A stretch of 64,000 bases of DNA. Origin: Taenia hydatigena (Eukaryota > Platyhelminthes > Cestoda > Cyclophyllidea > Taeniidae). The DNA lies in contig JADWOT020000009.1 of assembly GCA_036345935.2 (NCBI GenBank), positions 10,755,899 through 10,819,898 of the forward strand. Direction: 5' to 3'. Both the position numbers and the translations under genes were made by a program. Each line of letters begins with the position of its first letter. Position 1 is the stretch's first letter. This document shows, one piece after another, positions 36,701 to 45,609 of this stretch. Under the pieces are notes generated by a model. That model did no database searches and was not told the origin of the DNA. It saw nothing but the letters and a program-made list of their open reading frames with translations.

Positions 36701-38297
36701 CGGGTGATAGAAACTGCGTGTATGTGGAACACTATCACGGGTGTTTGTTTTTTCAGCCGCATTTTGGACGGGTAGTGAGTCAGCGCGCAAAGACGCTGGC
36801 TTTCCGGAGGATCAGACTCACATGATGCTTAAATTCCATCCACGTTTTCGAGACGGCAGCTCGGCTTCTATTACTTGTACCGACCCCGTTTGCAGTAGAC
36901 AGCTAGGCAACATGTCAAGGTCCTCGCTAAAGCGATCAAATCCTCGGCATGCCAGTATGTCCTGTGGCATGCCCTGCAAATGTACCTCGCCAGTGCCAAC
37001 TTCCGGAAAGGATCGCCTTAACAAAACAGATGGGCGTCGAGTTCCGGTCCGAAGCAGTCTTCCAGCTGTTGGTACGTTGGGGGAGATTCTAATAGCCCAC
37101 TTAATATCATTTGCTTACCCCACAGTGGTTGCTTAAGTACATTACTAGGCTCTAAACTTAGTGGCACCAACAATCTAATTCCGAACATCTTTAAGTAGTC
37201 TTTTCTGCGTTAAAAAATTACAATGAAGTCTCGGTAAATAGTCGGTTTGAAGGGTGTAGAAATTGATGGTTGCACAAATAATTAAGGCACGCTAAACCAC
37301 ATCGTTAAGGAACATTTTCCAGAGCAGTTCTATTCATTTTATATTGCTAATTTTCTTTTCTGCAATTGGAATTGTCCAAGCTTCTATTGAGTTTTCGAGT
37401 GACATGAGCGTCTAGCTGGTGGAATTGGAGGAACACGGAAAAAATTCTGGCCAGATTGTACCGGGAATGCTATGCAAATAGTATGGTTTTGTCAAGATTT
37501 GGGATTAAATGTAATTCCTCTTTTTTGCTTTGACCTTAGCTTCCCACAGAAAAGCAAACTCCCTGGTCTCATTTCGTCAAAGTTCCCTGTCCTCATCCGC
37601 TCACTCCCTGCCGGTGGTTGAGCAAACTGCTCCCGACGGAAGTCATCCCTCTCTTAACACCGAACCCGTTGAGTTGGCGACTGAAGCCACTGTTCCCCCA
37701 ATCTCTCTCAGCAGCAGCCTTTCCGAACTCCCCGAAGACAGAAAAGAACCCTCCCTTGCTTCTGACATGAATGTCGCCGAGCTGAAGCCAGCCGAAGAGT
37801 CGGTATCTCACTTAGTAGAAATCGCTGATCAGCCCCAAACTGCTTTCGGTCATCTATCGTCAATTTTAGAGCGCAATGAAGGCGACGATTCTAGACCAAC
37901 ATCTTTTTTGCAGATTGAAGGCGTGGAGCCAGATTCCACGACTGGTACAAGTATTACGCTGGCTCAGACCCACTTGCAGTTGCCACTTTCAAAAGTTAAG
38001 TCTTTAGAAAACGAGTCCGCAACTATTTCCCGAAAAAGTTCACATTCTGAAGTAACCACTGCTAAGACAAATCTTCCTCATACAGGTTCTCAAGTTTCCA
38101 TTGGTCATGTAACAGAACCACATCTAGAGACCGCTTCGTCCCATGCTAGAACAATCACTGCCTGCTTTAAGGGAGGAATCAACAATGAAAGATTTCGAGA
38201 AAAATCCCAGATTTTTCAATCTACTGGAGAAGGCTCTACCACCACGGAGCCTGTAAGTTCCCTACCAACGACCAAAGAAACCCCAAAATCGGAGTAA
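1..38297 (+). CDS. Spectraplakin (dystonin/MACF1/Short stop family), 5'-truncated by the window edge
   Basis: Giant cytoskeletal linker joining actin, microtubules and junctions. Seen exons (51): 1693-1797 (duplicate 388-492), 2054-2281, 2365-2628, 2719-2955, 3485-3763, 3852-4211, 5119-5309, 5569-5824, 6166-6375, 6494-7330, 7463-11533, 11794-17169, 17636-17782, 17904-18059, 18132-18419, 18572-18982, 19163-19611, 19953-20145, 20234-20672, 20758-20974, 21199-21508, 21595-21827, 22049-22136, 22212-22355, 22459-22710, 22789-23277, 23364-23611, 24086-24368, 24739-25119, 25191-25275, 25351-25736, 25811-26410, 27042-27248, 27591-27966, 28241-28258, 28429-28913, 28984-29191, 29453-29739, 29943-30119, 30229-30399, 30632-31117, 32023-32330, 32410-32554, 32711-32956, 33506-33817, 33893-34589, 34659-34903, 34984-35101, 36104-36496 (or 36505), 36757-37071, 37540-38297. 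Phases close at every junction. Plakin, plakin-repeat, spectrin, EF-hand and GAR modules appear in the family order; the N-terminal CH domains lie upstream. Individual boundaries are predictions. Confidence 0.9.
1324..2053 (+). repeat. Tandem duplication, copy 2 (contains exon 1693-1797)
   Basis: Second copy of the duplicated segment. Its 105-bp exon is base-identical to the first copy's. Here the shared acceptor at 2051-2053 leads into the genuine next exon (2054-2281). The 575 bases between the copies (749-1323) are unique in the window and show no coding potential. Confidence 0.9.
2054..6375 (+). CDS. Spectraplakin: plakin-domain exons (spectrin repeats with SH3-like module)
   Basis: Eight exons (2054-6375) encode helical spectrin-type repeats of the plakin domain. 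Exons 2365-2628 and 2719-2955 together encode the SH3-like insert typical of plakins: it runs from roughly [11 protein letters not shown] through [11 protein letters not shown] to [12 protein letters not shown], then returns to helix ([16 protein letters not shown]). Later exons (3485-3763, 3852-4211, 5119-5309, 5569-5824, 6166-6375) are helical with heptad-like Leu spacing. Two introns here, 4212-5118 and 5825-6165, appear to use GC donors. Domain assignment rests on family order and residue pattern read by eye. Confidence 0.8.
4212..5118 (+). other. Predicted GC-AG intron in the spectraplakin
   Basis: The exon ends CAGTTAAAG|GCACGT and resumes at GATGTGACTC after 'gatcgcctag'. The upstream frame meets a TAG at 4221, so the donor must lie before it, and no nearby GT gives the phase-0 join that the next exon needs. 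The intron interior shows no coding signal. Confidence 0.55.
5825..6165 (+). other. Predicted GC-AG intron in the spectraplakin
   Basis: Donor GGAG|GCAAGA at 5825, acceptor 'tttattacag' at 6165, phase 0. The nearest downstream GT (GTAACG near 5859) would give phase 1 and an immediate stop in the next exon. GCAAGA resembles the strong consensus expected of GC donors. Confidence 0.6.
6494..7330 (+). CDS. Spectraplakin: first plakin-repeat exon
   Basis: An 837-bp phase-0 exon of 279 codons. It starts with an acidic/Ser-rich linker and a basic patch ([14 protein letters not shown]), then carries plakin (plectin) repeat units, recognisable from the pattern 'D..tG..i.v.eAl..glvd': [40 protein letters not shown] and [18 protein letters not shown]. 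Plakin repeats form globular modules that bind intermediate filaments in plectin and desmoplakin; in Short stop and MACF1 they occupy alternative large exons between the plakin domain and the rod, as here. Confidence 0.8.
7463..11533 (+). CDS. Spectraplakin: large exon with plakin repeats and disordered tail
   Basis: A 4071-bp phase-0 exon (1357 codons) with an AG acceptor at 7461-7462 and a GTAAGT donor at 11534. The first ~500 residues carry more plakin-repeat units (for example [20 protein letters not shown] and the pair around [20 protein letters not shown]). The remaining ~850 residues are Ser/Lys/Glu/Asp-rich and look disordered, interrupted by two similar Ala/Gly-rich hydrophobic stretches at about 9330-9405 and 10905-10980. 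Both flanks are phase 0, so the exon could be skipped without breaking the frame, as for the plakin-repeat exon of other spectraplakins. Confidence 0.85.
11794..17169 (+). CDS. Giant repeat exon, Ala/Glu/Gly/Val-rich, probably spliced into the spectraplakin
   Basis: An open frame without stops from 11794 to 17358. Best fit as an exon: acceptor 'ttacatag' before 11794 (alternatives 11896 and 11941, all phase 0) and donor GAG|GTAGTG at 17170, giving 5376 bp (1792 codons), phase 0 on both sides and compatible with the exons ending at 11533 and starting at 17636. Five full and one partial tandem repeats encode runs of [14 protein letters not shown] and GAGAGAG around a non-repetitive core (for example [20 protein letters not shown]). 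The last ~95 residues are unique and Ser/Pro/Phe-rich. I recognise no known domain. It could instead be a separate gene starting at ATG 11833, but the matching phases favour an exon. Confidence 0.65.
11941..16882 (+). repeat. Coding tandem repeat array, ~0.9-kb units in a ~1.8-kb higher-order period
   Basis: The landmark gcatatgtggtagtagaagc occurs at 12511, 13420, 14311, 15220 and 16105, so units are 909, 891, 909 and 885 bp. Landmarks two units apart are exactly 1800 bp apart (12511 to 14311, 13420 to 15220): the array is built of A-B dimers. Type A units carry a longer [10 protein letters not shown] run than type B. A sixth, partial unit ends near 16882 (…MLRGIGG). Copies differ by only a few bases. 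Nested inside are GAAGCC/GAAGCT and GCAGTG hexamer microrepeats. Confidence 0.97.
17636..33817 (+). CDS. Spectraplakin: spectrin-repeat rod
   Basis: Thirty-three short exons encode a nearly continuous helical rod of about 3,050 residues, enough for roughly 25-28 spectrin repeats. Many exons show the spectrin pattern of a Trp about 17 residues into helix A (for example [66 protein letters not shown]). Exons 22049-22136 and 22212-22355 encode an acidic, Ser/Lys-rich linker that looks disordered and may act as a hinge. The intron at 18983-19162 has a GC donor, and 28241-28258 is an 18-nt microexon. The rod spaces the actin- and microtubule-binding ends. Confidence 0.85.
18983..19162 (+). other. 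Predicted GC-AG intron in the spectraplakin
   Basis: Donor CTTGAG|GCAAGT at 18983 is the textbook GC-AG donor; acceptor 'aactctctag' ends at 19162. The join is phase 0, giving SALE followed by [10 protein letters not shown]. Confidence 0.7.
28241..28258 (+). CDS. Predicted 18-nt microexon of the spectraplakin
   Basis: Acceptor 'cactttttag' precedes CCATGTTTCGAGACAGGA, which is followed by a GTAAGT donor. It is phase 1 on both sides and adds six residues (AMFRDR when joined). The preceding exon ends GTCAATG|GTGAGG at 27966 and the next starts after 'gctttttag' at 28429. Skipping it also keeps frame, so it may be optional. The splice sites are good, but evidence is from sequence alone. Confidence 0.5.
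33893..35101 (+). CDS. Spectraplakin: last spectrin repeat, EF-hand pair and GAR (GAS2) domain
   Basis: Three exons (33893-34589, 34659-34903, 34984-35101). The first completes the rod, with a Ser-rich insert, and reaches EF hand 1, whose loop [12 protein letters not shown] has canonical ligands at positions 1, 3, 5 and 12. EF hand 2, [12 protein letters not shown], has Lys at loop position 12. The GAR domain follows: a Cys-X-Cys ([18 protein letters not shown]), then [20 protein letters not shown] and [19 protein letters not shown]. In spectraplakins this module binds and stabilises microtubules. The 69-nt intron 34590-34658 happens to be open in frame but has clear GTAAGT and TTTTCAG ends. 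Confidence 0.92.
36104..38297 (+). CDS. Spectraplakin: C-terminal tail exons
   Basis: Three exons in phase 1 (36104-36496 or -36505; 36757-37071; 37540-38297, ending in TAA) continue from the GAR exon that ends CGA G|GTAGGA at 35101. The first is basic and Ser/Arg-rich near its end ([23 protein letters not shown]), like the GSR microtubule-binding tails of the family. The second contains [10 protein letters not shown], a candidate EB1-binding motif. The last is Ser/Thr/Glu-rich and looks disordered. If the donor near 36497/36506 is not used, reading continues to TAG at 36517-36519, giving a shorter C terminus. Confidence 0.75.
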
Positions 38298-38969
38298 ACC
38301 TGCCAATTCTTTTACTCTCTCCATCAGATAGATGCACTGAAGAAAGTGAGCGTAGAAGTTTGCAGTAAGAATCATTACAGATCGTGAATCCGCAAGCCCC
38401 TTTTCATAACCTGCTTTTGAGTTTGATCCAAGCAGTTATACAAAGATTGAAATGGAAGAGCATCGGTCCCTTCCATTATATGCATATCAGGAAAGCTGAC
38501 ATGCTCACATTGACAGAGCGACTTGTACATCCTCTCCTTCCATCCCCATCCCTTCCTCCATTCCACCTTTCCCCTTTGACCAGAAGGTCCAGTCACTTTG
38601 GTTGTATTCATTTGTTGAGTTCTTACTTCCATGCTTTTCTTGGCTCATTTGACCAAGTTTTTGACTCCTTTGAGACCCTACTGATTTTACTCTCTTTCAT
38701 GTCACATGATTTTAATTTCCGACATGGAGCCATAAATTGCCCAAACATATTCTTTTGTATTTTGGATTTCTTTTCAAGTGCTTTTAAGCGAGCGTGTTAC
38801 GGGTGACGTAATATTATGATTGGAAAGAGGGTGTTGTTTATATTGCTATGAAAGGGAGGAGCTAGGTGGACAATGGCATGGCCCAGGGGCCGGATTATGC
38901 AATCCAAAATAAAAACTTACTAGAGCTAGAATGTAATGACGGCAAGTAAGCCCTGTTTAGTCCGCCTGT

Positions 38970-39040
38970 TAGGTGTTGGATATACATTCTACCCTATTAC
39001 TAAACCGCCTTTTACCCTTGAGGAAGTCTCGGGACGTTAC
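38970..39040 (+). repeat. SINE-like family, 3' fragment (+)
   Basis: Matches the 3' part of the family: a 'gatatacattctaccct' stretch, then cttttacccttgaggaag and a terminal ctcgggacgttac. It abuts an inverted copy at 39041, forming a head-to-head arrangement. Confidence 0.65.
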
Positions 39041-39277
39041 TGTAGCATCCCAAGGTTTCCTGGAGGCAAAGGAAGGCAGAATGCCAGAGTGGAATGCATA
39101 CATTCAACGGGCGGAGGGAAATAAGCTGCTGGCATGGCCCGGAGGCCAGCCTACACAGCTAGGGCAATACGGCCACCTCTGTGGCCTTGACCAAAACCGG
39201 TAGTTCCAACAAACAAAGTACTATAGCCACCTCTGTGACCCTGATCGAAACCGGTAGCTCAAACAAACAAAGTATTT
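39041..39277 (-). repeat. SINE-like family copy (-), with a second partial 5' end
   Basis: The reverse complement reads tactttgtttgttggaacta, ccggttttggtcaaggccac, then the GGTGGCC…CCTAGCTG core, the GGCCTCCGGGCCATGCCAGC block and ends at a gctaca-like terminus. 39221-39277 repeats the 5' 55 bases of the element in the same orientation, so two 5' ends lie in tandem. Confidence 0.8.
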
Positions 39278-40294
39278 CGGTTACATTTTCAGCTTTTAAG
39301 GTAAGATAACAAGGGCAATCGCAGGGAATTTTATCGATCCTCAAGCGATCATAATCCAAGTGTAATCTATGAGCACTTTGACAGACAAATCTTCCGGAAA
39401 TGAGGTTTAGAAGATTCAATGCAATTATAGTAGGATTTCCACATAAAAATCTAGACCCAAGAAACAAAAAAAGAGTAGCAGTCGTTACGTCTTCTGCGAA
39501 TTTTGGACCGTTTGGTGACAATGAAAAACCCTAGTTAGTTCTGTTGTGAATAAACGCAATGTTTTTATACTGAAAAGTTAGAACCATATACATTAAACTG
39601 AAAATACCAATGTTCCATTCCTCTCATTGTACATTTTGAGAGCAGTGTAGTAAATGGAATATCATAAAGTCTTTTCGAACATAAATGCTTTCTTGTAGTC
39701 AATGTGGTTCTTGTTTAAAGGGGCCAATGCGCGAAGATGGTTTTCAACTCGTGTGGCGTTCAGATATTTGTGCTCACGAGGTATTTAAGTGTGTACTGTT
39801 TTCACTTATGAAATAGTATCTTGGCATCACACGGTGAGACTAGCAAATCGCTGTTTTTTATAAATCGTTCTCACATTTGTTAGACGTCACCAACATTTTC
39901 TTTACTACATCGCCGTTGATGCCTCGCGAGTTCATTTGTTCCTCTTATTCCTATTTACTGTTTTATCACCAATCGTTTACCTGGAGTAATTAAGCTTCCT
40001 CAAGTTGTTTCTGCTAAAGGTGGTTTTCGATCGCCCCAAGCTATTAGTCTTTTGCTGAAAATCCTTAGGTATGTTCATTGTCCGTAATCTCGTAAACACA
40101 GCAAAGCCTACTTTATCTTACGAGCTGCATTTTTCCTTCAGATTATTTTTTCAAGGCGAGGTAAACTTTCACATGATATCACCTGTTGCAACTTGGTGGT
40201 ATCCAGTTGGTGTCAGATCGTGATACTGTTCTGATTTAAAAGTACATCAATGCGCTTTTAATTGTTCTTTCTAGTTGGATCAACGCCATTCGTA

Positions 40295-41233
40295 ATGGAG
40301 TGGTTAATGGGCAAAGCTCGAGGTGTCAGTCGCGGGCTGATAAGTGGTTCCATGTCGTCTCCAAACTCCGCCACTGCCGTCATCTCAGCTACCACCGCAT
40401 CGACTCCCTCAGACACACAGTCTTCTCCCTCGCCTCCTCCCCCCTCACCACCTCCCTACCTCAAACCATCTTTCTTGCGTCAACAGCTCTCCCTCGCCGC
40501 CGCTGGTAACACCCCTGTTGATTTTCCTTTCCTTGTGGAGCCCGAGCATCCATTAGAAGAGGATGAATGGATAGCCGTCCACACAATCGGACTGGTCGAG
40601 AACCTCTGCAGCATTTTTGATCCCCTCTACGAAGTTTGTTTGTGTCGTGGAGGTGGGAGCAGTAGTCCACCAAAAGCCACCGACGATGTGGAATTCACCG
40701 ACTTTTTTGCGCAGACGAAGAAACCCGTGCGTCAGGTGATCAGTCTCATACTCTCCGAGTGCAATGATGCGATACAATCGGCGCGAATATTTCCGGTTAG
40801 ACAGGGTCAGGCCTTTTCGCCCTCCGATTTGCGCGAGGAAGCGGCTCGCATTTGCCGCAAATTACTACTCTGCTTGGTGCACATCTATACTGCCCATGTG
40901 AGCCATTTAGAGCAGTTGGATCTAGTGGCTCATATGAATACCATCGCAAAACACTTTTTCGCCTTCACCTCACGGTTTAATTTGATTGATGAGGAGGACA
41001 ACAGAGCATTGGCTGCTCTTCAGGGCTTTCATCGACGCCTGTTGGAAACACCAGCGCCTAATGTGGTTATTCCGACGAATTCGGTACCACAAACGCCAAC
41101 GACAACAGTAACCTCCGGTGTTAGTGTGGCGCCATCATCCCCGATGTCCTCTGCTGCCGCTTCCGTTACTCCTGCGCCGTCTATTTTGCCTGTTGTTATG
41201 AGCGCTTCAGTGCAGGAGCAGACTGCCAGTTAA
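40295..41233 (+). CDS. MOB2: MOB2-like kinase activator (NDR kinase co-activator)
   Basis: Single coding exon, 312 residues. The N terminus MEWLMGKARG closely follows the MDWLMGKSK start of animal MOB2 and fixes the ATG. After a Ser/Pro/Thr-rich insert (about residues 15-75) comes a MOB fold: EDEWIAVHTIGLVENL, then CRKLLLCLVHIYTAHVSHLE and AHMNTIAKHFFAFTSRFNL. MOB2 binds NDR/LATS-related kinases and tunes morphogenesis and growth signalling. The HIYxxH zinc-ligand histidines are present, but the usual Cys-X4-Cys pair is reduced to EVCLCRGGG (Cys-X-Cys), followed by a Gly/Ser loop. The C-terminal ~55 residues are low-complexity Thr/Pro/Ser/Val. The sequence is quite diverged from vertebrate MOB2. 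Confidence 0.8.
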   Translation: MEWLMGKARGVSRGLISGSMSSPNSATAVISATTASTPSDTQSSPSPPPPSPPPYLKPSFLRQQLSLAAAGNTPVDFPFLVEPEHPLEEDEWIAVHTIGLVENLCSIFDPLYEVCLCRGGGSSSPPKATDDVEFTDFFAQTKKPVRQVISLILSECNDAIQSARIFPVRQGQAFSPSDLREEAARICRKLLLCLVHIYTAHVSHLEQLDLVAHMNTIAKHFFAFTSRFNLIDEEDNRALAALQGFHRRLLETPAPNVVIPTNSVPQTPTTTVTSGVSVAPSSPMSSAAASVTPAPSILPVVMSASVQEQTAS

Positions 41234-42900
41234 GAGATGGTTGCACTATCACTGACTCTATTCTAGTCTCTTTGCTTGCGCATTTTGGACCTCTTGTATT
41301 TTAACCGTGCATTCTACTCCTTTTCTCGCTGTGGTTGAATTATAAACATGGCATTTATATTCTTTGACAGTCGATCCGCATCAATCTCAGGAAGGCAGCA
41401 TATTGGGGTCAGTGTCGGGAAGGTAAGATGTTAAAGATACGATTAGCTGCCGTTGAAATTTCGTTATCATGTTTCTGTTGGATACGGGGAAAGTGTTGAG
41501 TATAAAGCTGCTTTTGTTTAGTTATGCTGTTAAAATAAGGATCAGGGGCCAGCTACTTGTGGAACTTCAATAGCGCTAAGGTATTAAGAAATATGAGGGG
41601 AGGGTGTGACGCTGTGTTCGCGTGACACTGGCACCATCTGGCGCCCAAATGGTAGTAATGCGGGTGTGTGGGTTGTGAGCACTGTACTCCTCTTCCTTCC
41701 TTTGCCTGTTGACCACATCCACTCGATGATTGCGTGGTCCTTCAAACTGCCACCGACGACTGGTGGGAATGATAGTGAAATAGACTCTGACCTTCCAGAT
41801 ACCTCTATACGCGATCATAGTGACCCCAATGTCGGGAAGCTTTCATCTCCATGACGGTGAGTTTGTATGCTGTATCAAAGTAAAGCAGTGATAAGGCACA
41901 AGGGGATCAAACGACAGTGCCTGTGAGTGATCCTCGTTTGCTTTCTAGAAACAGCGAAGCAAGGAATGTTACAGGAACTCAGAGTCAGTGAATGCCATGT
42001 ATGTTCACATTTAGTACCCGAAGTAGTAAAAGTGCATCAAGTCACTTCTCACTTTCCAGCAGCTTACCAAATTGTATCCTCACAGAAGATTTCTAAATAA
42101 TGTTTCGAAATTGGCCAGACTTTCCCATACACATCTTCGATTTCTAATATTAGATGTCCATGATTAGCATCGTCTGATGAGGACTTCGTGTGTTTACTCA
42201 TTTACTCCAACTGCTTGTGAGCCTTAATGGTGGTAACGTTAAGAATGGCACTCCGTCAATTTCAATGAGTACACAACAGCAAGCGTTTGCTGGTACCGTA
42301 ACCAAAATAAACATATCAAAGGCCGTATTTTAATAAAGTAAATCCAAAATCTCGGCACTTCACTGCGCATTCGATTTGTCATGTCAGGTTCTACTCTGGA
42401 AATTCATTGGCAAGTCAAAAGTGGTCAAAATTCGACAGGTTAGTCATTTGCTGTAATCAATGTCAAATCGAAATATTCGCTATTAAAAATTTCTCACACT
42501 CATCATGTTAATCGTGTTTTTTGTGTGCACTAGTTTCGGTCGTGCTGATTCTTTTAATGCATCAGCTGGTAAAACAGTCGCACCTCCCGTAACCTGATGA
42601 GAAATTGTGAATGCAGGAATTCATCCTGTGTAAACTTAGTCTCATTTTATAGAAAAAACGCATCTGATTGAATATATTGTTAGATTATGCTGTTTGGTGA
42701 TGGCTGTAGCGTACCAAGTCCTTCCCTAAGAAGAAGTAAGCCAAAATACTGGGACAGAAAATGTGCTGTCGACGTTCGGAAGGGGGGGAGGGGGTACTTG
42801 CATAATCTGAAGTCTATGACACCCAGCTGAAGTACAAAGGTGGGGCCTTAGGTATCCTCGAAATCAAAAGGAAGAGCTAAACAAACAAAGTATTATATAG
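41234..42900. other. MOB2 3' flank and intergenic DNA
   Basis: Probably starts with the MOB2 3' UTR; the first AATAAA I see lies at 42306-42311, with another near 42332. Short open frames at 41576-41854 on either strand lack splice-compatible neighbours or a recognisable domain. A reversed 'aacaaacaaagtatta' near 42884-42899 is a fragment of the SINE-like family. Confidence 0.45.
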
Positions 42901-43044
42901 CGCTCCTCTTCCTTTGAGCATCGTCCTCAGCGCTCTCCTCTCAGTCAGCCTCCCACGTCAGCCACTACAACGTGACCAGTGCTGCAAGAAAAACACCTGT
43001 GGAACAACCGCAACGGTCATTCAATTTGCGAAAACCTGAGATAG

Positions 43045-43101
43045 CTGACTACAATGTCACTAATTTCTCTTGGCATTTCAAGCAATCTGGAATTTCAGCC
43101 T
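43045..43101 (-). repeat. Fragment of the longer dispersed repeat
   Basis: Begins actacaatgtcactaatttc and contains tctggaatttcag; this matches 52229-52280 (actacaatgtcactaatccc … cctggaatttcat) in the same orientation. Confidence 0.6.
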
Positions 43102-44250
43102 GTTAGGGAACTGTACCGGGGAAAGGGTGAATGTGCAGGGCATCAAATGTGTCTATCGCACAAAAAAGTAGTCATTTAATAAAGGACGGGAGACAAAATT
43201 ATTTCATGGAGTTAAGGTTTTCCACCTATTCCTCCTAACCACGTTCTTTTCGCTCTGTCGCTGCCCAGTCATTATCTGAGTTCTATCCAGCTGGTAGAGA
43301 GGAGGAGCTAGTGTGCGTTCACCTGAATAACATACTCACGCAGGTACTGTAGAGAGCTCCGTGACCATCTGTTCCAGGTGCATCACAGCTAGCTTCGCTA
43401 TATTTATTAATATCATTCTTGCAAAATACAGGACTGCAGCATTCCAGGAAGGTGGACCTCATTTTCAACTCCTCTGTTAGAGGTCATCACAGATACTCCC
43501 CTCTGTAGCGTATGTCCTTCCTTCGTCGCGCTACGATTTCGCATTTAGGAGTTGAAGTCAGGATAGCTTCCCTTTAGGATCGGCTTTGCCTTTTACTGCC
43601 ACCAATAAGGATCCCAAGTCTTGCTTGAAGTTGAAGGATGTCAGCATGTATCGCTGATGCAGAGATGGTTTGAAGAGCTACTGCCATGTTTGGAAGGTCA
43701 TGTCACTAAACGGGAGTGCAAAGATGGAGCCTCTACTGCTAGCTAAACCAAAAATGAAGAGTCAACTAATTTAGTCAAAGTGTTGCAACGACACTGGTAT
43801 TTTTCAGAAAAAACAACGCTTAGAGATATATTGAGGCAACTCAGTTTTTAATTATCTCCCATTGATGATGCGTACCTATTGTTAAAGGTTGCAAAAGTTC
43901 AAGGTTATTCAAAGGGTGAAACAAAAATGTACTTTTAAATGCGTAAATGAATCATGTGTTTCCTACATCACCCTCATTTTCATCTAACTAAGCAGAAAAA
44001 ACGGCGAAAGTCCTATTCGAGTAACTGAAGTGACTGCGCCAATTTGGCGCTACTTAGAATACTTTTTTGCTACGACAATCTTCCAATACTGACACTTAGT
44101 AGCTTTTAATGTAAGTTAAGCAGAGTCTATCCCAATTTTTTACTCCTGGATGGGAGGCAGAAATTGCTCAGAAGTGAACAATCCCTTCCCGAAGATATGG
44201 ATGCAGGAGACTAACTAACCAACTAACTGTGGAATATAGAGTTTGTTGCT

Positions 44251-44520
44251 GTAATACTTCGTTTGTTATGTCTGCCGGTTTCAGTTTCGGTGGATTGGGT
44301 GACCATATTGCCTCCAGGACATGCCAGCAGTCTCATTTCCTCGGTTTATTGAACATGCATTCTGCCCCAAGTAATATGCCTTCTTTTGCCTTCAAGGAAG
44401 TCTCAGGGTGCTACATTGGCGGTAACGGAAAGCGGACCCGATTTTATAGGATTTTTATCGAGATCTAAACTAATAATGCGAAAGAAGTGCATGCGCTACG
44501 GATGGGAGAGTCTCTGACAT
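44251..44520 (+). repeat. SINE-like copy with extended 3' end
   Basis: 44251-44415 follows the SINE-like consensus: taatacttcgtttgttatgt, ctgccggtttcag, a gaccatattgcc core, acatgccagcagtctc, a ttctgccc block and cttcaaggaagtctc…gctaca. Then 44416-44520 continues with ttggcggtaacggaaagcg and aagaagtgcatgcgctac, which matches the longer repeat at 46965-47045. Confidence 0.75.
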
Positions 44521-44872
44521 CCAATAATAACGTCTGCCTTCGACATCACCCCATCCCCGTTTCTGCAAGAAAGCTATTAACAGCTGAAGAGCGACCGGTG
44601 CACTGACGTCTCTCCACGGACATAGTGATGGTCGGCAGAACCTCTTGCTCCGAGTTTGTTTTCCTAACCTGACGAAACTCCAAGTCGAGTCAATCTGCCA
44701 AGAGGGATCACTGACGTTGGTGTCAAGTATCGCCTCAGTCGCGTCGAATGTCGGTGACTGGCACGGTTAGCTCGTGGGTGCTTCTTGCAGCACTGATTAC
44801 GTTGTGATAGCTGACGCGGGAGGTCTACCAAGGGGCGCGTCAGTGACGTCGCTCGAAAGGAGAGAGGGGTTA

Positions 44873-45008
44873 TGTAATACTTTGCCTATTCGGATGGCCG
44901 AATTGCCCGAGCTGCGTAAGCTGGCCTCCGGGTCATGCCAGCAGCTCCATCCCTCCTGTTTGTTGAATATATATATTCTGCCCTAGTATTATGTCTTGGG
45001 ACGCTACA
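44873..45008 (+). repeat. SINE-like family copy (internally deleted)
   Basis: Starts tgtaatactttgcctattcg, lacks part of the ccggtttcggtcagg segment, then has gagctgcgtaagctggcctc, cgggtcatgccagcagc, tgaatatatatattctgccc and ends gggacgctaca. Confidence 0.75.
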
Positions 45009-45609
45009 GTTACTCTCATAATTTGCTCTTTCGCCTGTTTTGACTCTATAAAATGCAGGACATTAGTGATATGCCACTATTTGTCAACCCTCCGATTTGG
45101 AAGGGTGGTGATTTCGCCCTTAAATCGGTGACTTGAGAATTTTCTGTTAAGACTGGCAAGGAAGCGCGGCTCTAGGCATTGCAGCTGCTAAACGAAAGCA
45201 AGTCTTTATCAGCAAATTTTTTATTTGATTTGAGTCATTTCAGTCATTTTAGAACTTCTATTTGAAGTCCTAAAATTTAGTAGGATTCTTGACTTTTCGG
45301 AGTCATCAGTCTCACTATTGTGGGTGTCTATAACCCCAGAAAAGGTTCGCCTTCAACTGCCTATAAGTTTCTTGCATTCAAGATTACTTTCACGAACAAC
45401 CTCCCTTTCGATTGGTCGCATTGGCTGTACTTCAGGGGTCCTTGGGTGCGCTAGTAGTCATTTCAAGTCCGGGGCCGGTCAGTCGCTCTAGGCGTGTGTG
45501 ACTAACCCATCTGGGTCATCTAGTCTCTGACCGAGGCTTGAATGCGGGATAAGATGTCTACACAAGAGTCACGTCTGACGTTACCTCACCCATGCGGTCG
45601 AGGCGACTG

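Larger units (their letters stand above)
38298..40294. other. Spectraplakin-MOB2 intergenic region
   Basis: A possible polyadenylation signal AATAAA lies at 38908-38913, about 610 bases after the spectraplakin stop. SINE-like repeat fragments occupy 38970-39277. The rest (39280-40260) is AT-rich with no convincing coding signal. 'attgttctttctag' at 40261-40274, just before the MOB2 start, looks like the acceptor of a 5'-UTR intron. Confidence 0.6.

Noticed and set aside
41576..41854. Overlapping small open frames on both strands after MOB2
   Set aside because: No domain, no splice partner, and likely part of a 3' UTR or a repeat.
45480..45600. Possible tRNA-derived sequence on the minus strand (cattcaagcctcgg)
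   Set aside because: No acceptor or anticodon stem pairs; too weak.
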